A stretch of DNA of 12,172 nucleotides from Chloroflexota bacterium (GTDB taxonomy: Bacteria > Chloroflexota > Dehalococcoidia > Tepidiformales > Tepidiformaceae), in NCBI GenBank assembly GCA_963169135.1, contig CAUJEQ010000037.1:1-12172 (forward strand), written 5' to 3'. The translations under genes and the position numbers were made by a program. The notes beneath the pieces are model-generated. The model saw only the letters and a program-made list of their open reading frames with translations, did not search any database and was not told the DNA's origin. This document shows, piece by piece, positions 6,477 to 10,702 of this stretch (the stretch's first letter is position 1; the number at the start of each line of letters is the position of its first letter).

Positions 6477-7591
6477 TCCTCGCTGTCGCCCTCGTCCGTG
6501 AAGTCCGGCACCGTGGATCCGCGCAGGGCCGCGATCAAGTCGGCCGCGTCCTGGGGCGTGATCTTCCCCTGTTCCAGCATCTGGAGGACGCGCAGCTCCT
6601 CGGATTCGCGCCGCCGCTCTGCCGCCGCGCGCGCCCCGCGCTGCGGTCGTGGCTGACCCGCCGGCGTGGCGCCAGGCGCCGCCTGTGCCGATGCGTCGCG
6701 CGCCTTCACGATGACCTCACCGATGCCGCTATTCAGTTTTAGTCGCGTGGGAGCGTCGTCGCCGGCCGAGGGATACTCGCTCCGCGTCTTGCCGATGCCG
6801 CTCGACGCGCGGATGTTCACCCGCTCCCCGGCTGGCAGCCGCACTTCGGCCCGCCCGAGCCCAACATCAACCCGGTATTCGCCCGGGACCACCTCCGCGA
6901 GGTCCAGCACCACGTCGCCCGTTCCGCTGTCCGCCCGCGCCAGGCCCGAGTGTGCCAGGATCGCGATCTTCCCCGCGCCAACATTCACGTCCAGGGAGCC
7001 GCGCGTCTGAATGCACTGCACGCTCCCGGCGCCCACGTTCACGCGAATGTCGGACGCACCTACCCCGTTGAGTTCAGTCTCCCCGTAACCGTTTTGCAGG
7101 CGCAGGCTTTCGAGCGGCGTGTCGTCCAGCCGCACCACCGTGGTCGCCCCCTGGCGGCGGCGGAACAGCCAGCCCTTGATGAGCTTCACTTCGATCGTCA
7201 GGCGGTCGCCGTCGCGCTTCACGTCGAGCGTCGGTGAACTCTTGCTCCCGACCGAAATGACGCCCGGCGTCTCTTCCGGTGTGCACCGCCGGACCGTCAC
7301 CTTTCCCGCCGTCGTGTCGACCACAACCTGGTGAATGCCCTCGAGGCTGAACGTGTGCTCCGAGCGGATGCCGCCGGGTTCGTCCGCATCTTCACTGGCG
7401 AGGTGCATCCTCCCCCGCCGTTCGTCGCGGATGCTCTGGCGGGCGCTCCGCGTCGCGTTCCGCGCCTCATCCCGAAGCCGTTTCGCCTCTTCCCGCGCCC
7501 TGCGCGCGTCTTCGCGCAACCGTTCCGCATCCTCGCGGGCGCGTTTAGCCTCATCGAGGGCTCGCTGGACCTCTTCTGGTGAGTTAGCCAT
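6473..7591 (-). CDS. Coiled-coil plus DUF4097-like beta-helix protein with C-terminal short helical module
   Basis: This 372-residue protein has no signal peptide. Residues ~4-60 are an almost uninterrupted charged coiled coil (AREDAERLREDARRAREEAK and similar). Residues ~78-297 hold the repetitive beta-strand pattern of the DUF4097/'putative adhesin' family, with recurrent turns such as NGYGETELNGVGASDIRVNV, VNVGAGKIAI, DSGTGDVVLDL, SSGIGKTRSE and NSGIGEVIV; each pass pairs a Gly-rich turn with a strand, fitting a beta-helix. Residues ~300-328 are a disordered Pro/Ala/Arg linker. Residues ~331-357 (ELRVLQMLEQGKITPQDAADLI) are the short SHOCT-like module seen at the end of YvlB-type proteins. 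The ATG at 7591 overlaps the upstream DUF2089 stop (ATGGCTAA) and has GGAG six bases upstream. It is probably cytoplasmic. The biochemical role of the family is unknown; envelope-stress association is known for YvlB-like relatives. Confidence 0.85.
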   Translation of the reverse strand: MANSPEEVQRALDEAKRAREDAERLREDARRAREEAKRLRDEARNATRSARQSIRDERRGRMHLASEDADEPGGIRSEHTFSLEGIHQVVVDTTAGKVTVRRCTPEETPGVISVGSKSSPTLDVKRDGDRLTIEVKLIKGWLFRRRQGATTVVRLDDTPLESLRLQNGYGETELNGVGASDIRVNVGAGSVQCIQTRGSLDVNVGAGKIAILAHSGLARADSGTGDVVLDLAEVVPGEYRVDVGLGRAEVRLPAGERVNIRASSGIGKTRSEYPSAGDDAPTRLKLNSGIGEVIVKARDASAQAAPGATPAGQPRPQRGARAAAERRRESEELRVLQMLEQGKITPQDAADLIAALRGSTVPDFTDEGDSED

Positions 7592-7967
7592 CCCGGGCTC
7601 CCAGTGCGCGCAACTGTTCGGCAGCCTCGGCCGCGCTCAGGCGGCCCGCTGCCAGTTCGTCCAGCACTCGCTGCCGCCGCTCTGCTTCCCGCGGGTCTTC
7701 CCCCGCTTCGAAGCCGAGCGCGACCAGCACGTCGTTCAACCGCGCAACCACCGTCGGATACGAAATGCCGAGCTCTTCCTCGACATCCTTGATCTTCCCC
7801 CGGGCGCGCAGAAAGGTCTCCACGAATGCAAGCTGTTCCCGGCTGAGGCGCGCCAGCGGGCCCGCATCGAACCGCCCATCCACACCGACGCCACACGTGG
7901 GGCATTCCAGCCGTCGAACGATCATCGGGCTGTCACAGCTGGGGCATGCTCCTACAAACCGGGCCAT
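7584..7967 (-). CDS. DUF2089-family zinc-ribbon/HTH putative regulator
   Basis: This is a 127-residue protein. A zinc ribbon is formed by C8-x2-C11 and C22-x2-C25 (CPSCDSPMIV...CPTC). Next come the DUF2089 signature LSREQLAFVETFLRARGKIK and a helix-turn-helix-like part, DVEEELGISYPTVVARLNDV (residues 61-80), so DNA binding is likely. The C-terminus (95-122: AERRQRVLDELAAGRLSAAE and on) is the same kind of short helical module that ends the DUF4097 protein next door. The ATG at 7967 has AGGAG eight bases upstream; that site overlaps the stop codon of the 76-aa gene before it. DUF2089 genes commonly sit beside DUF4097/YvlB-like genes, so this is probably the regulator or partner of the downstream gene. 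The DNA target is unknown. Confidence 0.88.
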   Translation of the reverse strand: MARFVGACPSCDSPMIVRRLECPTCGVGVDGRFDAGPLARLSREQLAFVETFLRARGKIKDVEEELGISYPTVVARLNDVLVALGFEAGEDPREAERRQRVLDELAAGRLSAAEAAEQLRALGARDG

Positions 7968-7979
7968 GCTCTGTTCTCC

Positions 7980-8210
7980 TTATCGCGCCGAGTGCACGCG
8001 GGGCAGGCCGCGCTCGGCGGCATCATTCGTGGTGGTCCCGCGTGCCCACGTCTCGATTGATGCCGAGGCGCGCCGGACGCCCGCCGCCATCGCCGCGATC
8101 ATAGCGACAGCTGCCGAGCCAGTCCCGAACCGGTACGTCCCGGCCGATGCCAGCCGGCTCGCCATGTATTGCTCCGGGTAGTTGATCAGGAAGTGCGTGT
8201 TGATGTCCAT
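7980..8210 (-). CDS. Small 76-aa protein of unknown function, first gene of the DUF2089-DUF4097 operon
   Basis: The product begins MDINTHFLINYPEQYMASRL, continues with a small Ala-rich stretch (residues 31-45, GSAAVAMIAAMAAGV) that might be a weak hydrophobic helix, and ends in a polar, probably flexible tail. I do not recognise a family. It is accepted as real because the ATG at 8210 has an excellent AAAGGAGA site six bases upstream, a good promoter lies ~55 bp upstream, and its TAA stop is woven into the ribosome-binding site of the DUF2089 gene (12 bp from stop to next ATG). It would be co-transcribed with, and possibly act with, the two downstream products. The 'NTHFLINYPEQYMA' head reads like a conserved interaction segment, but that is a guess. 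Confidence 0.7.
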   Translation of the reverse strand: MDINTHFLINYPEQYMASRLASAGTYRFGTGSAAVAMIAAMAAGVRRASASIETWARGTTTNDAAERGLPRVHSAR

Positions 8211-8262
8211 GCGTTCTCTCCTTTGCGAGCCAAAATCCGGGCCCGCCGTGTCTGACTCAGGT

Positions 8263-8291
8263 AATATCGGACATCATCTCAGGAAAGTCAA
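8263..8291 (-). promoter_or_regulatory. Sigma70-type promoter of the 76aa-DUF2089-DUF4097 operon
   Basis: On the minus strand TTGACT (complement of 8286-8291) is separated by exactly 17 bp from GATATT (complement of 8263-8268). The predicted start point is near 8256, leaving a leader of ~45 nt before the ATG at 8210. This is the best-formed housekeeping promoter in the window, and the surrounding 8260-8345 is clearly more AT-rich than its neighbours. Confidence 0.65.
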
Positions 8292-8298
8292 TACCAAA

Positions 8299-8313
8299 CT
8301 TAAGAAAATTAAG
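8299..8313. promoter_or_regulatory. AT-rich inverted repeat upstream of the -35 element
   Basis: CTTAA (8299-8303), GAAAA, TTAAG (8309-8313) forms a perfect 5-bp dyad, 8 bp upstream of the TTGACT -35 box of the minus-strand operon. The position fits either an UP element (A/T tract contacted by RNA polymerase alpha) or an operator for an autoregulator such as the encoded DUF2089 protein. The repeat is visible; the role is inferred. Confidence 0.4.
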
Positions 8314-8360
8314 AAGAGACTTTGGAAACCGCACTCAGAAACCAACAACACGCCCGCGCA

Positions 8361-8375
8361 GGGCCGCAACGGCCC
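8361..8375 (-). terminator. Probable terminator of the membrane-protein/pseudo-SDR operon
   Basis: Read on the minus strand, GGGCCG-TTG-CGGCCC forms a compact 6-bp GC hairpin (8375-8361), 27 bp after the stop codon of the SDR-like gene. After a short GC stretch comes a T-rich run (TGTTGTTGGTTTC). The U-tract is imperfect and offset, so efficiency may be modest. It separates this operon from the promoter of the next minus-strand unit. Confidence 0.45.
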
Positions 8376-8401
8376 GGTTCGCACCTCGAATTACGCCAGC
8401 T

Positions 8402-9001
8402 TCAGGAAGAAAGGACGGCGGCGATCCGCCCCGCGGCCGCGCCCGGTGCACAGCCCATCACATGCACGCCCCGCGGCGCGTACCCCACTCGCAACCCCGC
8501 CGTGGCCCCGGCCAGCGCCGCATCCAATGCCTGGCTCGAAGGGCTCTGGTCGCCGGGGTCTATCGCAATCACCATCACGCCGCCACCGCCACGCTCGATC
8601 ACGCGGCCGAACGCCTGCGCGCAGAACAGCCACGCCGTCAGCGTCCGGGCCACCAGCGGGTCCCACTCGTCCCGCGACAGTTCATCGAAGGGGATCTCCG
8701 GGATCGGTCCCGGGGCCAGCACGATGGCGTCGCAGCGGCCAAGCCGGTCGCACACCTCCGCCGCGAACGCCGCGGCCTCAGCCGGGTCGGCGGCATCGAG
8801 CACGCGGTTGAACTGCTCCCGCCCCATTGCCCACACTTCGTTCGCAATCGACGCGGTCGAGAACTCTTCGTCCTGCGCCCGCGTCACCGTGCCAAGGGCG
8901 AGGTTCGCCCCCGCCTCGGCCATGGCCACCGCCATCGCACGGTCGGCGTCGGTGCCGCGACACAACAGCGCAATCACACGGCCGTCGAGTTCCGCCGTCA
9001 T
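8402..9001 (-). CDS. SDR-fold protein lacking catalytic residues (probable pseudo-enzyme)
   Basis: This 199-residue protein is recognisable as a short-chain dehydrogenase/reductase by its layout: a first strand and turn with 'VIALLCRGTDADRAMAVAMA' in place of the usual TGxxxGxG nucleotide loop, 'AIVLAPGPIPEIPFDELS' in place of the NNAG strand, 'WDPLVARTLTAWLFCAQAF' as the usual central helix, and GVHVMGCAPG near the end as in active SDRs (GIRVN.V.PG). The catalytic Ser position falls in VIAIDPG, and the YxxxK helix is replaced by SPSSQALDAA, so Ser, Tyr and Lys are all missing. It is also ~50 residues shorter than a classical SDR and stops soon after the PG motif. It probably has no redox activity; a structural or regulatory role is inferred. 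Its ATG overlaps the stop of the upstream membrane-protein gene (ATGA), so translation is coupled. Confidence 0.75.
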   Translation of the reverse strand: MTAELDGRVIALLCRGTDADRAMAVAMAEAGANLALGTVTRAQDEEFSTASIANEVWAMGREQFNRVLDAADPAEAAAFAAEVCDRLGRCDAIVLAPGPIPEIPFDELSRDEWDPLVARTLTAWLFCAQAFGRVIERGGGGVMVIAIDPGDQSPSSQALDAALAGATAGLRVGYAPRGVHVMGCAPGAAAGRIAAVLSS

Positions 9002-9225
9002 CGCGCGAACACCAGCAGCATCGGTACCACCATCGCGGCCACCACCAGGATGGCGAAGCCGATCAGCACGGCGTTCCAGTCACGCGTCTTCATGCGGCCG
9101 GAGTAGTACTCCTGCTCCCAGCTCCCGTCCAGCAGGTCGAGATCGCGCTCGTCCGGCCCAAGGTCTGGCCCCAGCTCGCCGTCGTCGCGGTCGTCGCGGT
9201 CGTCGCGGTCCGGTGTTGCATCCAC
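8998..9225 (-). CDS. Small acidic single-pass membrane protein
   Basis: This is a 75-residue protein. The first ~45 residues are hydrophilic and strongly acidic, opening with a DDR-DDR-DD repeat and continuing with GELGPDLGPDERDLDLLDG. Residues ~50-73 (WNAVLIGFAILVVAAMVVPM and on) form one transmembrane helix, and only two residues follow it. With 'KTR' before the helix, the positive-inside rule places the acidic part in the cytoplasm. The chosen start is GTG 9225, 10 bp after the stop of the previous gene, with GAAGG close behind it. The ribosome-binding site is poorly spaced, so an internal ATG (residue 45) giving only the membrane helix is an alternative. The stop overlaps the start of the SDR-like gene. 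No family is recognised. Confidence 0.65.
   Translation of the reverse strand: MDATPDRDDRDDRDDGELGPDLGPDERDLDLLDGSWEQEYYSGRMKTRDWNAVLIGFAILVVAAMVVPMLLVFAR
9181..9207. repeat. Three tandem copies of a 9-bp unit inside a coding region
   Basis: GTCGTCGCG is repeated three times without change, with a degenerate fourth start (GTCCGG) after it. In the minus-strand gene it encodes successive Asp-Asp-Arg triplets near the N-terminus of the acidic membrane protein. The 9-bp unit keeps the reading frame, so copy-number change would lengthen or shorten the acidic tail without breaking the gene. Confidence 0.85.
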
Positions 9226-9235
9226 GCCTTCGATG

Positions 9236-9874
9236 TTAGCGCACCACCTTCACGCGCTCATCGTCGTCGTCACGATCGAACAGGTCCCACTCCAGCCCCT
9301 TCGGGAACGAGAAGCTCCCGAATCCGAGCGACGCGCTTGTCAGGAGGAAGGCGATGACGCTGAGCCAGGCCCAGCCGCCACCCGCGAAGAACACGATCGC
9401 CCCTGTGGCGCCCCACCAGGCCATCGCCGCCACCCCGCGGCCCATTTCGCCATGGCTATTCGACACGGCGCCGGCGGTGAGGAAGGCGAAGATGCACATC
9501 CAGGCAGGCCCGCTCCCGTGTTCGGCAACGGCGACCGCCACCGCGCCCCAGGCGACGGCGATCCCCGCGCCCTGCATCCACGCATCCCGCTTCATCGTGC
9601 TGTAGACCACAGCCCCGGTCGTGAGGAACGCGAAGATGCTGACCCAGGTGGCATCCGCGTCGCTCGCGGCCGCCACGCCCGTGGCAGCCCACGTCCCGGC
9701 GATGCCGATCAGTCGCGAAATGCCCAGGCGCCGCCAGGCCGAGGCTCCGACTGCCGCCGTGGCCAGGACGGAGAAGATCAGGAGCCACCACGAGTCGCCG
9801 TTCGCCACCACCGCGGCGATGCTCGCGACCCAGATCGCGAGGATGGAGAGCATCGACGTCGCCTTGATCGTCAT
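9236..9874 (-). CDS. Membrane protein made of four ~47-residue two-helix repeats
   Basis: This is a 212-residue integral membrane protein of unknown family with about eight hydrophobic helices. They fall into four copies of one unit: a first helix with a central Trp (W15, W62, W109, W153), a short Gly/Asp-rich turn with a second Trp (W30, W77, W125, W170), then a helix of the type IFAFLTTGAV (F34, F81, F129, I174). Repeats 2 and 3 are closest (WVSIFAFLTTGAVVYS versus WMCIFAFLTAGAVSNS). The C-terminal ~20 residues (LEWDLFDRDDDDERVKVVR) form a charged cytoplasmic tail, acidic like the N-terminus of the next gene's product. The ATG at 9874 overlaps the stop of a 24-codon ORF (ATGA). A longer reading to an ATG at 9979 adds a non-hydrophobic Arg-rich leader and is less likely. 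Transport, scaffold or stress roles are all open. Confidence 0.72.
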   Translation of the reverse strand: MTIKATSMLSILAIWVASIAAVVANGDSWWLLIFSVLATAAVGASAWRRLGISRLIGIAGTWAATGVAAASDADATWVSIFAFLTTGAVVYSTMKRDAWMQGAGIAVAWGAVAVAVAEHGSGPAWMCIFAFLTAGAVSNSHGEMGRGVAAMAWWGATGAIVFFAGGGWAWLSVIAFLLTSASLGFGSFSFPKGLEWDLFDRDDDDERVKVVR

Positions 9875-9945
9875 ACCAGCCGCCCATTCTCGTCGCGCGC
9901 TCGGCCGCGGTCGACTTCGTAGAGGATTGTGCGCAGTTCGTTCAT
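9871..9945 (-). CDS. 24-codon leader ORF translationally coupled to the repeat membrane protein
   Basis: ATG at 9945 is preceded by a textbook GGAGG (9957-9953) with 7-nt spacing, the best ribosome-binding site on this strand nearby. It encodes MNELRTILYEVDRGRA followed by RDENGRLV and stops with a TGA that overlaps the ATG of the membrane-protein gene. The downstream gene has only a weak site of its own, so this mini-ORF probably delivers ribosomes to it. The peptide head (T-I-L-Y-E-V-D-R-G-R-A) resembles the first residues of enoyl-CoA hydratases, so it might be a decayed gene start; nothing of that enzyme follows. It could also be a functional micropeptide. Confidence 0.6.
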   Translation of the reverse strand: MNELRTILYEVDRGRARDENGRLV

Positions 9946-9968
9946 CGGGCGCCCTCCAGTGCGCGCGC

Positions 9969-9992
9969 ATTGTAGCCACCGTTCGCCAACGG
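9969..9992 (-). promoter_or_regulatory. Candidate promoter and operator of the repeat-membrane-protein operon
   Basis: On the minus strand TACAAT (complement of 9969-9974) would be a good -10, giving a leader of only ~17 nt before the 24-codon ORF. Directly upstream, in the spacer and towards the -35, is a perfect dyad CCGTT (9979-9983), CGCC, AACGG (9988-9992). A canonical -35 is not seen. A CCCCCGGGGG palindrome follows at 9997-10006. Confidence 0.45.
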
Positions 9993-10118
9993 CGTACCCC
10001 CGGGGGAGGGTAATTCCTTGCATCGCCGCACTATCATGCCGTCATACCGCGCGGCCCCGGATGGCCCACCTTTGGGCGATGTCCTCACCCCCGCCACCTC
10101 AACCACAGGAGGTCCTCC

Positions 10119-10511
10119 ATGCAAACGAACACAGCAGCAACGGTCGCCCTCGCCCACATCGGCCAGGTCTCCCACGCAGTGAAGGACATCGAGACGGCGG
10201 TCGCCTTCTTCCGCGACACCCTCGGCCTGAAGCACCTGTACACGTTCGGCCAGCTGGCTTTTTTCGATTGCGACGGTACGCGACTGTTCGTCGATGCACT
10301 CCCCGAAGCCCAGGGCATGGGCCACTCGGTCCTGTACTTCGCGGTGCCGGACATCCACGCAGCGACGGCTGCCCTCCGGGCCAGGGGTGTTGCCTTCCAG
10401 GGCGAACCGCACCTCATCCACCGTCACGAGGATGGCACCGAGGAATGGATGTCGTTCTTCACCGACCCCGAGGGCAACATGCTCGCCCTGATGTCGCAGG
10501 CGAAGCCGTAA
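10119..10511 (+). CDS. VOC-family (glyoxalase/bleomycin-resistance-like) protein
   Basis: This 130-residue protein has the paired beta-alpha-beta-beta-beta modules of the vicinal oxygen chelate fold, with a length typical for a single-chain subunit that dimerises. The first module opens with IGQVSHAVKDIETAVAFFRD (H19 in the first metal-ligand position) and 'LGLKHLYTFGQLAFFDCDG'. The second opens with GHSVLYFAVPDIHAATAALR (H69 in the second ligand position) and ends DPEGNMLALMSQ. The usual final Glu of metal-dependent members (GN.LEL) is Ala (A123), so metal-dependent catalysis may be altered or lost. The ATG at 10119 has a very strong AGGAGGT at 10107-10113. A -10-like TATCAT lies at 10032-10037. 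The gene stands alone, divergent from the membrane-protein operon. It may be an epimerase, dioxygenase or binding protein; the substrate is unknown. Confidence 0.85.
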   Translation: MQTNTAATVALAHIGQVSHAVKDIETAVAFFRDTLGLKHLYTFGQLAFFDCDGTRLFVDALPEAQGMGHSVLYFAVPDIHAATAALRARGVAFQGEPHLIHRHEDGTEEWMSFFTDPEGNMLALMSQAKP

Positions 10512-10660
10512 GCCCGGCGCTGAGCCTCAACCGGCTGTTTGTGATAGGCTAAGTACCTGAAGGTCATGGTGATTGTGCGCCCCCGCAGGTCAGCCCTCGC
10601 GCCGCAGAGCGTGATTGAGTACCGCCCCGGTTCCACGCTTACCCGGCCCCTCTATTTCGC

Positions 10661-10691
10661 CGCCGGGCGCCATGCCCCAATTCTGCCGGCG
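10661..10691 (+). promoter_or_regulatory. Hairpin just upstream of the helicase start
   Basis: The ~190 bp between the VOC gene and the helicase (10512-10702) contain no supported gene. The clearest structure is CGCCGG (10661-10666) pairing with CCGGCG (10686-10691) around a 19-nt loop, 11 nt before the GTG. The only ribosome-binding-like bases (AGGA, 10698-10701) lie almost on top of the start codon. Initiation is therefore probably weak or structure-controlled. Confidence 0.3.
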
Positions 10692-10702
10692 ATAACCAGG
10701 AA

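Noticed and set aside
8322..9239. 305-codon plus-strand frame across the SDR-like and small membrane-protein genes
   Set aside because: It is Ser/Arg/Pro/Ala-rich low-complexity shadow without initiation signals. The minus-strand genes have ATGA coupling and a membrane helix.
9875..9979. Longer N-terminus of the repeat membrane protein from ATG 9979
   Set aside because: It would add 35 Arg-rich, non-hydrophobic residues and has no ribosome-binding site. The region instead contains the promoter -10, a GGAGG site and the 24-codon ORF.
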